From Psychrobacter sp. BI730 (GTDB taxonomy: Bacteria; Pseudomonadota; Gammaproteobacteria; Pseudomonadales; Moraxellaceae): a DNA stretch of 64,000 nucleotides. The position numbers were made by a program, and so were the translations under genes. Of this stretch, positions 1 through 8,135 are shown piece after piece. The notes beneath the pieces were generated by a model. That model had not been told where the DNA came from. It saw only the letters and a program-made list of their open reading frames with translations, and ran no database searches. Each line of letters opens with the position of its first letter. Position 1 is the stretch's first letter. The stretch lies in NCBI RefSeq assembly GCF_013414195.1, contig NZ_JAATTV010000002.1:225555-289554 (forward strand), in the 5' to 3' direction.

Positions 1-296
1 TGAGCAATACCTTGCATACCCAAGCAAACGCCTAGTAGCGGCACAGTTTTGCCTAGTGTTTCAATGACCTCGCTACAGATACCAAAGTACGCGGGATCGT
101 CAGGGGAGCCAGGGCCAGGTGAAATGATAATTCTATCAAGATTCATCGCTTGCACATCTGCTAGGGTGATTTCGTTATTGCGTTTAACGATGACGCTGGC
201 CTCTTTATCACTGTCTAAGGTTTGCAAAATCTCACCCACATATTGGTAGAGATTGAAGGTAAACGAGTCGTAGTTATCGATAATTAAAACATTCAT
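1..296 (-). CDS. trpG: Anthranilate synthase glutamine amidotransferase subunit, partial (left edge)
   Basis: TrpG supplies ammonia from glutamine to TrpE for anthranilate synthesis in the cytoplasm. About 98 N-terminal residues are visible; the rest lies outside the window. The reading frame starts [16 protein letters not shown], the canonical start of class I glutamine amidotransferases, continues through [12 protein letters not shown] (oxyanion-hole region), and ends just after GVCLGMQ, which holds the nucleophilic cysteine. It lies 72 bp downstream of trpE on the same strand, so it is probably the third gene of a trpR-trpE-trpG unit. PabA is the alternative, since PabA and TrpG are often the same protein in gammaproteobacteria; the trpE neighbour favours TrpG. 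Confidence 0.9.
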   Translation of the reverse strand, partial: MNVLIIDNYDSFTFNLYQYVGEILQTLDSDKEASVIVKRNNEITLADVQAMNLDRIIISPGPGSPDDPAYFGICSEVIETLGKTVPLLGVCLGMQGIA

Positions 297-368
297 GGGT
301 CATAAACTCTTTTGTAAAAATAGTGCTAGGTAAAATATGGTCAATGTACACAGTACTTCTGGTAGCAA

Positions 369-1787
369 TTATGATTGCATAAAGCTGTCCAACACAACTT
401 TCATCGCCGACAGTTTACGCTGAATCTCTAAGTACTCATCGGCTGGGTTTGAGTCGTAAACGTTACCACCGCAAGTTTGAGCGTAGGCAGACTCGCCATT
501 GATAAACAGACTGCGAATAGGAATGGCAAAGATACAATCACCATTAAAATTGAACGAGCCTAATGCACCGCCATAAGCACCGCGACCATCAGGCTCTAGC
601 TCGTTGATGACTTTGATGGCTTCTACCTTGGGCGCGCCTGATAGTGTCCCAGCAGGGAAGTTACTGGCAAGGGCACTAAACATATCTTCGTTAGGATGCA
701 AGATACCAACGATTTCAGAAGAGATATGCTGCACGTGAGAGAAGCGTTTGATATCCATTAAGCTACGTACTTTTACTGTACCAAATCGAGCCACACGGCC
801 AATATCATTACGATGTAGGTCGACTAGCATGTTGTGCTCGGCAATCTCTTTGTCATCGTTGAGCAAGGCGCGGGCAAGCTTACGGTCTTCGATTACGTCC
901 GCACCGCGCTTGGCAGTCCCTGCGAGCGGATAGGTTTCCATTTCACCCTGACGCAAGCGGAATAGCAGCTCAGGAGAAGCGCCAATGATGCACTGCTGAG
1001 CAAATTTCATAAAATACATATGCGGTGATGGATTGACGGCACGTAGCTTTTCATAAATCGGCATTTTGTCACCGGCAATACGATATTTAGATTTAAAGCC
1101 TACCTCGCACTGAAAAATACGCCCAGCGATGATGTCTTCTTTGACTTGCATGACGACATTGGCATGCTCTTCTTGGCTCATACCATCACCTAAAAATTCA
1201 ACTTTAGGCGCTTCATAGCTAGGCGTTGGCTCATCGAGTAGGGCTTTGATTTGCTCGATGCGGTTTTCTTGTTGAGCAGTTGGGTAATAAAAATAAAAGA
1301 TTTCCCCAGTCATCTTATCTAGGGTCAACCCATCTAAATACACGCCAAACTTAAATGGCTCAAAGTCTTCACTGGCTTTTGCATTAAGGCTAGGTTCAAA
1401 GAAGTTCACGCAGTCATAACCTAAATACCCGACCAGACCACCGCTTTGATCACGAGCGATGACATGCTGCGGCGTTATATCACGCAGTAGCTGATAAGGG
1501 TTGTCGGTCTGATAATGGTTGGTTTCAGCAGTTTTATTATCGGTAATCGCAAGCGTGTTGCGGTCTAATGCGGCGATAGTCGTCACAGGATCAAAGCCAA
1601 TCGCATGATGGCGCGAGATGTGGCTGTCTTCACCTAATGATTCGAGCAAATAGCAGGTATCAAACGCGCTTTCAATACGTTTGAATAATGCAAAAAAATC
1701 GATATCTTGCGTCAGTTTGATGCGTTGTGGTTTGCTCGGGATATCGATAGGAGCAGGTTTGGTCTGTGTGCGAGTGCTAGAGGTCAT
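369..1787 (-). CDS. trpE: Anthranilate synthase component I
   Basis: Converts chorismate plus ammonia (from TrpG) to anthranilate, the first committed step of tryptophan synthesis. The 472-residue protein has the chorismate-binding fold. Near the N-terminus it carries LLES (in YLLESLGED), the segment that in TrpE binds feedback tryptophan. The C-terminal half has PLAGTAKRG, FSHVQHISSEIVG, FPAGTLSGAPK and GAYGGALG. The alanine in PLAGT is typical of TrpE, where PabB has lysine (PIKGT), so this is not PabB. It is shorter than the about 500-520 residues of many TrpE proteins. The gene lies between trpR upstream and trpG downstream. Control by TrpR through the operator in front of trpR is inferred. 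Confidence 0.92.
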   Translation of the reverse strand: MTSSTRTQTKPAPIDIPSKPQRIKLTQDIDFFALFKRIESAFDTCYLLESLGEDSHISRHHAIGFDPVTTIAALDRNTLAITDNKTAETNHYQTDNPYQLLRDITPQHVIARDQSGGLVGYLGYDCVNFFEPSLNAKASEDFEPFKFGVYLDGLTLDKMTGEIFYFYYPTAQQENRIEQIKALLDEPTPSYEAPKVEFLGDGMSQEEHANVVMQVKEDIIAGRIFQCEVGFKSKYRIAGDKMPIYEKLRAVNPSPHMYFMKFAQQCIIGASPELLFRLRQGEMETYPLAGTAKRGADVIEDRKLARALLNDDKEIAEHNMLVDLHRNDIGRVARFGTVKVRSLMDIKRFSHVQHISSEIVGILHPNEDMFSALASNFPAGTLSGAPKVEAIKVINELEPDGRGAYGGALGSFNFNGDCIFAIPIRSLFINGESAYAQTCGGNVYDSNPADEYLEIQRKLSAMKVVLDSFMQS

Positions 1788-1816
1788 AACAAAGTCCGAA
1801 ATGGTTCAAATATGTG

Positions 1817-1858
1817 TTGATTAATAAGCGTTGACTAATAAGTGTCGATTAATAAGTA
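1817..1858. repeat. Three tandem imperfect 14-bp repeats between trpR and trpE
   Basis: Plus-strand units are ttgattaataagcg, ttgactaataagtg and tcgattaataagta, back to back, each differing from its neighbour at two to four positions. They occupy the trpR-trpE spacer. No TGG-rich leader peptide or terminator-like stem is visible there, so they are not an obvious attenuator. Confidence 0.8.
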
Positions 1859-1901
1859 TAGGTTTCGTCAGTAAAAAGCTAGATAGTATCGTCGTTAGAG
1901 T

Positions 1902-2177
1902 CTAAGAGCAGTCTCTATGAGTAGCCAGTAACGCGCTGACATCGTGGCTTTGCTTGGCCTTGGCACCACGAGAGACAGTGGCAATACCAACACCTAGTTG
2001 CTCTGAGATATCACGTTGGGTGATGCCACGATCTAGCAAGTCAAAAATGCGAATACGATTGGCAATGTCATGCTGTTCTTTATCCGTCAGCAGGGCACTG
2101 AGCAGCTTTTCGATATCTGCGCTATCAGTACAGTTGGTCAAATGTTTCACTAAGCTCTGATAAGGATCGGTAGTCAT
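1902..2177 (-). CDS. trpR: Trp operon repressor
   Basis: TrpR binds operator DNA when loaded with L-tryptophan and represses trp genes. The 91-residue product aligns with E. coli TrpR over the core: LLSALLTDKEQ, then ANRIRIFDLLDRG, then the helix-turn-helix ITQRDISEQLGVGIATVSRGAK. The conserved Thr, Arg and RG positions of the tryptophan pocket are present. I start at the ATG giving MTTDPYQ; an in-frame upstream ATG adds 16 residues (MLDERAIYF...) not typical of the family. A TrpR operator overlaps the promoter just upstream, so autoregulation is likely. Being the first gene of the trpE unit is unusual, because in enterobacteria trpR is unlinked. Confidence 0.92.
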   Translation of the reverse strand: MTTDPYQSLVKHLTNCTDSADIEKLLSALLTDKEQHDIANRIRIFDLLDRGITQRDISEQLGVGIATVSRGAKAKQSHDVSALLATHRDCS

Positions 2178-2254
2178 AATAGGTAATCTTAGCCAAAGAA
2201 AATAGATAGCTCGCTCATCGAGCAATTTTTCGCTGAGAACTATCTTGTTTCAGT

Positions 2255-2283
2255 ATTCTAGTACAGTAGTACAAGAAAAACAA
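2255..2283 (-). promoter_or_regulatory. Promoter with overlapping TrpR operator for trpR-trpE-trpG
   Basis: Read on the minus strand, TTGTTT (2283-2278), a 17-bp spacer and TAGAAT (2260-2255) form a sigma-70 promoter. The 18 bp at 2255-2272, GTACTACTGTACTAGAAT on the minus strand, match 13 of 18 positions of the E. coli trp operator palindrome (GTACTAGTTAACTAGTAC) and cover the -10. Seen: the match and geometry. Inferred: binding by the adjacent TrpR. Confidence 0.65.
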
Positions 2284-2514
2284 GTCATGAGCTAAGTTAA
2301 TAACAGACTGCTATAAACGTGATGAGTTCCTATGCTTGACTACATATAGCCTTAATGCATAGCTAGAATTATATTGAAGGATTATCTTATAACCAGTATC
2401 GAAGCATTTTTGCGCTTTGTCAGCATATTAAAAGCTAAAATTGAGGATTTATTATATTAATTATTGCCAAATTGTTAATACTTCGTTATTATGCCTCTCA
2501 TTATTTAAACGCTA

Positions 2515-2533
2515 ATCATTATCATTAATATTA
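2515..2533. promoter_or_regulatory. Fur-box-like site upstream of first TonB-dependent receptor
   Basis: AATCATTATCATTAATATT resembles the Fur consensus made of repeated GATAAT/ATTATC hexamers. It is about 150 bp upstream of the receptor at 2681, in the otherwise AT-rich spacer 2284-2680, where I see no other feature. Fur repression under iron sufficiency is inferred. Confidence 0.55.
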
Positions 2534-2680
2534 ATCATGTTATTCGCACAATAGGCTTAAGCGTTTTCAAGATATTCCATCTTCTGGTAGGCACTATTTT
2601 AAGGGTTGTTTGACGACAGCCTTTAAAAATAATTCTAAACATTCTAATTTCTGACAGTAAACAAAGTGAGTAAATGTGTT

Positions 2681-4753
2681 ATGCGCGAAGTAAAGTTATC
2701 TAGTCAATTGACAGTATTGTCTATCGGTGTCGCCGCTGTATTGTGGACGCAAGCTGCCAGCGCTGCAACGGCAGCAGATATGCCAAACACGACATTACAG
2801 ACTATCACTGTAACAGCGAATAGCTCAGTACGTGACGCTGTACAAGAAGACTCTGTCTACATAGATGACTACACCCCAGCTGCACAAGCCAGCCATTTGA
2901 GTGATTTTCTGGACGTTGTACCAGGGGTAAGCGTGGGCGGTACTTCATCGGTCAACCAACGTATTCGTGTACGTGGTCTTGATGATACCAACCTAAAAGT
3001 AACAATTGATGGCGCACGTCAAGAAGGCGCATTGTTCTACCATATGGGTGATGTCACTATTGATCCAGATCTGCTAAAACAAGCAGAAGTATCAGTCGGC
3101 AATAACTCAGTGACGCTAGGCAATGATGCTATCGGCGGTGCGGTTGCTTTTGAGACAGTCGACGCGGCAGATTTACTTAAGCCAGGTCAAAAGGTAGGTG
3201 CTAAGCTGCATACAGGTTATGCTAGCAACAATGATGAACTGCTAACTTCAGCCACTGTGTATGGTGCGCCAACAGAAAATATTGATTTACTGGCTTATTA
3301 TGGCAAACGCAATGCGGACGCTGGTGAAGACGGTAAAGGCCGTAAAATCCAAACGGAAGATAGCGAAGGCGAAAACATTCTATTAAAAGCCGGTGCTTAT
3401 GTCGGTAGTGACCATCATGTAGGCGCTAGCTTTAGCCGTACCGAAAACAAAGGCAAGTTCCCATTACGTCCAGATTTTCCTGCTGGTGGCTGGAACCCAA
3501 TCATCCCGCAGGAAGTCAAACGCGATACCTATGCGCTTGACTACGCTTACAGTCCTGCCAACCAATTGGTCAATGTAGACGCCAATGTATATCAGACCAG
3601 CACGCAGATTTTGCGTAACTCTGATGGCGTACCTGGGTTTGAGTTTGATGCAGAAGTCAAAACCATAGGCGGCAAAGTACAGAACACCAGTATCGTTGAT
3701 AGCACTATTATCAACGGTGTGCCAGGGGTTCATAAGTTAATCGCTGGGGTTGAGCATTACAAAAAAGAATCTGAGATGGCGCGCGATTTTGGCAAGGCGA
3801 GCACCGATGAGGCGACCAACACTTCAGTCTATCTGGAAGACCAATGGCAAATGGGCAAGCTTAGTTTAACGCCAGGCGTCCGTTATGACCGTTATGAATC
3901 TCCAGAGTATGTATCGGCTGGCAAGACTTACGACAATGTCGTTGGCGCATTAGCTGCTAGCTATGAGATTGCACCGCGCACCCAGCTATTTGCAAGCTAT
4001 ACTCAGTTATTTAATGGTCCAGATCTTAGCCAAACGATTTTTAACACTGATGGCGCTGATACGTATGTGAACAATGACCTAAAAGCAGAAGAAGGTGACA
4101 ATGCAGAAGTCGGTATTGCTACAACGCTGCGTGGTCTGACTATGGCTGATGACTCTTTAAAATTAAGTGCTAAGTACTTTGAAACCAATATCGAAAACTA
4201 TATTGAGTTCGTACGTGCAGGCAATGGTAGAGTTGGTTTAGATTGTGCAACTGGACAATTAAACGGTAGCTGCCAAGGTGTCATTAATAATGACGAAGAT
4301 TTCAAAATCAAAGGCGTAGAGCTATCAGCCGATTATCGCGCAGATAACTTCAACATGGGTCTAAGCTATGCTCGTGCGCGTAGCAAAGGCGAGGATACGG
4401 GTTATAATATCTCTTCTGTCAGTGGTAGTGGCTCTGAGTCTGGCGATAAGTACATGGTCAACCTAGGTTACGCTCCAACCAATACTACTGAGCTTGGCTG
4501 GCGCAGTACTTATGTCGCCGATGTGACACCGAATACCGCTGGTGATGACAACGAAAAACCAGGCTATGACGTGCACGATATCTTCATGACTTACACGCCA
4601 ACTCAAATCGAAGGTTTGAAGGCCACGCTAGGTGTATACAATATCTTTGATGAGACTTATGCAAGCCATGCATCACGTAACTCTATCGATGATGACTATA
4701 CTGATTTTGAAATGGGACGTAATATTAAAACGTCTTTAACTTATCAGTTCTAA
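2681..4753 (+). CDS. TonB-dependent outer membrane receptor, ligand uncertain
   Basis: A 22-stranded TonB-dependent receptor that should take up an iron chelate or haem. It has a signal peptide ending near AASA, a TonB box-like LQTITVTAN, and a plug domain with VVPGVSV, RIRVRGLDDTNLKVTIDGAR and the IGGAVAFET segment. The barrel contains NNDLKAEEGDNAEVG and ends in LTYQF with the terminal Phe required for barrel assembly. The plug (HMGDVTIDPDLLKQAEV) resembles haem/haemoglobin receptors, but the FRAP-His-NPNL signature is not intact: there is no His between FNGPDL and NNDL. I therefore leave the ligand open. A GTG at 2666 is an alternative start; the ATG at 2681 gives a normal signal peptide. 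A Fur-like box lies upstream and a terminator follows. Confidence 0.85.
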   Translation: MREVKLSSQLTVLSIGVAAVLWTQAASAATAADMPNTTLQTITVTANSSVRDAVQEDSVYIDDYTPAAQASHLSDFLDVVPGVSVGGTSSVNQRIRVRGLDDTNLKVTIDGARQEGALFYHMGDVTIDPDLLKQAEVSVGNNSVTLGNDAIGGAVAFETVDAADLLKPGQKVGAKLHTGYASNNDELLTSATVYGAPTENIDLLAYYGKRNADAGEDGKGRKIQTEDSEGENILLKAGAYVGSDHHVGASFSRTENKGKFPLRPDFPAGGWNPIIPQEVKRDTYALDYAYSPANQLVNVDANVYQTSTQILRNSDGVPGFEFDAEVKTIGGKVQNTSIVDSTIINGVPGVHKLIAGVEHYKKESEMARDFGKASTDEATNTSVYLEDQWQMGKLSLTPGVRYDRYESPEYVSAGKTYDNVVGALAASYEIAPRTQLFASYTQLFNGPDLSQTIFNTDGADTYVNNDLKAEEGDNAEVGIATTLRGLTMADDSLKLSAKYFETNIENYIEFVRAGNGRVGLDCATGQLNGSCQGVINNDEDFKIKGVELSADYRADNFNMGLSYARARSKGEDTGYNISSVSGSGSESGDKYMVNLGYAPTNTTELGWRSTYVADVTPNTAGDDNEKPGYDVHDIFMTYTPTQIEGLKATLGVYNIFDETYASHASRNSIDDDYTDFEMGRNIKTSLTYQF

Positions 4754-4790
4754 TCTAGCTTATCGAATTTCAGTCTAATCGTACTTATAA

Positions 4791-4824
4791 AGTCAGCTGT
4801 CTTATACGGGAGCTGGCTTTTTTT
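4791..4824 (+). terminator. Rho-independent terminator after the first receptor
   Basis: AGTCAGCT and AGCTGGCT form an 8-bp stem (one G-U pair) followed by seven T residues. Confidence 0.75.
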
Positions 4825-5207
4825 ACGAGATTTTTGAGAGTGCAGTTTATTTAAGAGTAGATGTTAAGTTGCTCGTTTGGTAGAAGGTGAGGCTACCGTA
4901 TAAATAGCATATGAGTTAAATCGTATGCGAGTCGTATGCGAGCACTATGCCAATACTCTAAACAACAGCGAGCTATCATCGAAGCTCATTTATATATCTC
5001 AAATTATCAGGAAATAAGTGTGAATGAATATGGGCATAGAGTAATCAAACGTCGAAATTTTGAATCTGACGCATAATGTTTCTAACTGGCCGAACTATCA
5101 TATTGGAATATCGACAAGGTTTGACAGGGTAGCGCTTATACAACTGAAACTATCAGGCATTTCTATAAATATATTAAGCATTAATTAAACCGTTAACTGA
5201 ACTAGAA
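4825..5207. other. Non-coding spacer, left part
   Basis: No gene recognised. It contains an exact tandem duplication of TCGTATGCGAG (4921-4931 and 4932-4942) and otherwise AT-rich DNA with many stops. Confidence 0.5.
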
Positions 5208-5260
5208 ATAAGAATGCAAACATTAATGATAATAATTATCATTAATGTTTGCATTCTTAT
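5208..5260. promoter_or_regulatory. Perfect 53-bp palindrome with Fur-box core
   Basis: Two exactly complementary 26-bp arms flank a single centre base at 5234. The centre is GATAATAATTATC, the 6-1-6 Fur core, and the palindrome continues outward through CATTAATG and TTTGCATTC. It is about 390 bp upstream of the fepA-like start. Fur control is inferred; perfect symmetry well beyond a Fur box is unusual and would also permit a cruciform or RNA hairpin. Confidence 0.75.
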
Positions 5261-5650
5261 ATGTATCTTGCTAAAGTGTGTTTCGTTCATTACAGAACAG
5301 TTAATGGCTCTTTGCTCTATTCCATTTATAGAGACTTTTTAAACTAAATATTTAATTCGTTGACTAATGACAGTTACAGCGTCATCAAACTTTTAACCCT
5401 ACTCAGTACATACCCTTATTCGTTTACTCTCAATAGCTAAGCCTCTTGGCGATATTTTAGTCATGTTTTTATAACACATATATTTACGGACACGTCTATC
5501 CGACAATCGTATGTCAATTTTAGACGTTTATTTATGTGTACTTGCACCGAGAATGCATCCGAAGCATTGCATAAAAAGTGGCTAAAACCATTCACTGACG
5601 ATGAGATAAACAGGTATTAACGAAATTGTGCGCTTCAAGGAATATTACTT
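5261..5650. other. Long leader between the Fur palindrome and the fepA-like receptor
   Basis: About 390 bp with no recognisable ORF. If transcription starts at the palindrome, this is an unusually long 5' leader or houses a separate small transcript. A ribosome-binding site (AAGGA near 5638) precedes the ATG at 5651. I see no strong internal terminator. Confidence 0.4.
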
Positions 5651-7972
5651 ATGTCAAACCAATCAGGTTGCTCTGATTTCTCAGTCATCACTTCTCCAAA
5701 AAAACTTCAACGCGTCGTGACTGGTAAGCTTTTACTAAGTATCGCTGTGACTTCTATTCTTAGTAGTACCGCTTTTGCTGCCGAGGGTGATGAGGTAGCT
5801 GTGCAAGGGGCGACCGACCAAGAAGCTGTGCCTACAGCTACATTGGATACAATTGTGGTGCGGGCAGCAAGGGACGAGCTAGAACAAGCAGCAGGGCTGT
5901 CTATTATTAGTGAAGAAGCCATCGAAAAAGCATCAGTTTCTAATGATATTTCAGAGATTGTACGTAAGATGCCAGGTGTGAATTTGTCGGGTTCATCGAC
6001 GTCAGGTCAACGTGGTAACCAGCGCCAAATCGATTTGCGTGGTATGGGGCCAAACAACACGCTTATCTTGATCGATGGTCGTCCTGTGACTTCTCGTAAT
6101 TCCTCACGACCTAGTCGTGGGAGTGAGCAAGACACGCGTGGTGACTCGCAGTGGGTACCACCAGGCGCTATCGAAAGCATCGAAGTATTGCGTGGTCCAG
6201 CAGCAGCCCGTTATGGCTCTGGTAGTATGGGCGGTGTGGTAAATATCATTACTAAGAGTCCGACTGAGCCAGAGTTTTCTATCAGTGGTCACTATGAGGC
6301 ACCAGAGAGCGATCTAGAAGGCAGTAGCTGGCGTACCAATATCAATATGGCAGGTGCATTGACGGATAAACTGTCCTCGCGTACCACTCTTGGTTATCAC
6401 GATAGTGAAGGCGATGATCCTTATATCAATGCCAAAGATGCACAGATTGTTGACGGGCGCAGTGGTCCGGCTGCCTCGGTAGCGGCAGGTACTGAAGGTG
6501 TCGAAAATATCGATGTGCGCCAATTGTTTGAATACGCGATGGATGCGATGAATACGGTCGGTTTTGAAGTGAATTATAGCCGTCAAGAAAACCGCTGGGC
6601 GGGTGATTCATTGTTCCAAACCGTGAACCAAAATTTGTTAGATGAGTTAGAAGGTGAAACAACGAGCAAAATGCAACGCTATGGCGCGGCGATCACACAT
6701 CGCGGTGAGTATGATGACGCTAGTAGTAACAGTTTCATTGAGTATACTCGGACAGTTAATGAGCGTTTGGGTGAAGGTAGTGCGGGTGGTGGCGAAGGAC
6801 AGATTGTCATACCTGACGATGGCGAAGATTTTGAGTGGACAGAGGCGACTTACGATACGCTAAATGCCAAATCAGAATGGGATATTTACTTTGATCGTCA
6901 TACCTTGACTGCTGGTGCAGAGTTTCGCGGCGAAAAGCTAGATAACCCCGTGGTATCTGATTTGGCATTTGCAGATGGTTTTGATTTTGGTGATGTAGAG
7001 ACCGATCCTGAACAGCGTGATCCAACTTCAGATGCTTATCTTATTGGTGTATATCTAGAAGATAACTACGAGATCACACCTGACTGGTATGTGACTCCAG
7101 GTCTACGCTTCGACTATCATAGCGAGGCTGGTAGTAATTGGTCGCCTAGTATCAATACTACTTGGCATTTTAGTCCTGATTGGTCAGTGAAAGGCGGCGT
7201 CAGTCGTGCGTTTAAAGCCCCATCGTTATATCAGCTTGATCCAAACTATATTTACTATACTGGTGGCAATGGTTGTCCATCTTGGGTACCTCTTGATGAA
7301 AGAGGTTGCCACGTATTAGGGAACCCTGACCTAGAAAATGAGACATCTTGGAATAAAGAGATCACCTTTACTTATGATGATGGTACTGGACTGAATGCAG
7401 GCTTGACTTATTACCATAATGCCTATGATAACCGCATTGGCGCTGGTACGGATCGTGTGGCGGTAGATACAGCGACAAATCGTTCTATCTTTCAATGGGA
7501 CAATCAAGGTGAAGCAATTGTCGAAGGTTTAGAAGGTTTTGTACAAGTACCAGTCACTGACAAGGTTTCGTGGTCTACCAATATCACCAGTAACATCCGC
7601 TCAGAGCGAAAAGACAATGGCGAGCCATTATCACTCATTCCTAAGTTCACTGTGAACACGGGTGTGGATTGGGATATTACGCCTCGCTGGAATGCCGACT
7701 TTGATGTGAGCTACTACGGCACGATTGAAGCCCCTACGATTTCAGTTACGACTGGAGAAGATAGTGGTGACCCGTTGCTTGATCGCGAACCGTATGCCAT
7801 TGCCAACGTGAGCACTCGCTATGATTTGACAAAAGCGATTACTGTTGGAGCTGGTATCAAAAACTTGTTTGATGAGGGTGTTTATCGTGAGGGTACCGCT
7901 ACGAACGCAGGTGCACGTACGTTCAATGAACCTGGTCGTACTTATGTGTTCGACGTTAGCGTTGATTTTTAG
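5651..7972 (+). CDS. fepA: TonB-dependent catecholate siderophore receptor, FepA/PfeA/BfeA type
   Basis: Outer membrane receptor for ferric enterobactin-like catecholates, energised by TonB-ExbB-ExbD. At 773 residues it matches the family length. It has an extended signal peptide ending at about residue 44 (SSTAFA), the TonB box region LDTIVVRA, and a plug with VRKMPGVNLSG, IDLRGMGPNNTLILIDGRPV and GGVVNIITK. The C-terminal barrel shares many landmarks with E. coli FepA: LYQLDPNYIYYTGGNGC, GNPDLENETSWNKEI, FQWDNQGEAIVEGLEG, SLIPKFTVN and FNEPGRTY. It ends VSVDF with terminal Phe. An AAGGA ribosome-binding site precedes the ATG. The Fur palindrome upstream and the importer and TonB genes nearby support an iron role. 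Exact substrate is inferred from family. Confidence 0.88.
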   Translation: MSNQSGCSDFSVITSPKKLQRVVTGKLLLSIAVTSILSSTAFAAEGDEVAVQGATDQEAVPTATLDTIVVRAARDELEQAAGLSIISEEAIEKASVSNDISEIVRKMPGVNLSGSSTSGQRGNQRQIDLRGMGPNNTLILIDGRPVTSRNSSRPSRGSEQDTRGDSQWVPPGAIESIEVLRGPAAARYGSGSMGGVVNIITKSPTEPEFSISGHYEAPESDLEGSSWRTNINMAGALTDKLSSRTTLGYHDSEGDDPYINAKDAQIVDGRSGPAASVAAGTEGVENIDVRQLFEYAMDAMNTVGFEVNYSRQENRWAGDSLFQTVNQNLLDELEGETTSKMQRYGAAITHRGEYDDASSNSFIEYTRTVNERLGEGSAGGGEGQIVIPDDGEDFEWTEATYDTLNAKSEWDIYFDRHTLTAGAEFRGEKLDNPVVSDLAFADGFDFGDVETDPEQRDPTSDAYLIGVYLEDNYEITPDWYVTPGLRFDYHSEAGSNWSPSINTTWHFSPDWSVKGGVSRAFKAPSLYQLDPNYIYYTGGNGCPSWVPLDERGCHVLGNPDLENETSWNKEITFTYDDGTGLNAGLTYYHNAYDNRIGAGTDRVAVDTATNRSIFQWDNQGEAIVEGLEGFVQVPVTDKVSWSTNITSNIRSERKDNGEPLSLIPKFTVNTGVDWDITPRWNADFDVSYYGTIEAPTISVTTGEDSGDPLLDREPYAIANVSTRYDLTKAITVGAGIKNLFDEGVYREGTATNAGARTFNEPGRTYVFDVSVDF

Positions 7973-8000
7973 GAGGTAGACACAGGGTTTGTTAAGTTAG

Positions 8001-8032
8001 AAAAAGGTCTGAGCTATTTGCTTAGACCTTTT
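8001..8032 (+). terminator. Terminator after the fepA-like receptor
   Basis: AAAAGGTCTGAG and CTTAGACCTTTT form a strong hairpin with a 6-7-base loop and a short T run. It separates the receptor from the PepSY gene. Confidence 0.65.
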
Positions 8033-8135
8033 GCGTTGTTAGGGCAGGTTTTCATTTTTAAAATAAGCCCATGCCCCCGTAAATATTTTTAATAATTCAA
8101 TAACTTACTATCACAATATAACAGCAGATTTATTT

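Noticed and set aside
369..1787. PabB instead of TrpE
   Set aside because: PLAGT (not PIKGT), an LLES feedback motif, and linkage to trpR all favour TrpE.
1788..1901. trp attenuator or leader peptide in the trpR-trpE spacer
   Set aside because: No run of TGG codons in any minus-strand frame and no terminator/antiterminator pair visible.
2681..4753. Definite haem/haemoglobin receptor
   Set aside because: The plug resembles that group, but the FRAP-His-NPNL signature is not intact, so the ligand is left open.
5021..5083. Short GTG ORF with a possible ribosome-binding site, ending before an IS-like NWPNYH stretch
   Set aside because: Only about 18 codons, no conserved motif, and the transposase resemblance is too weak.
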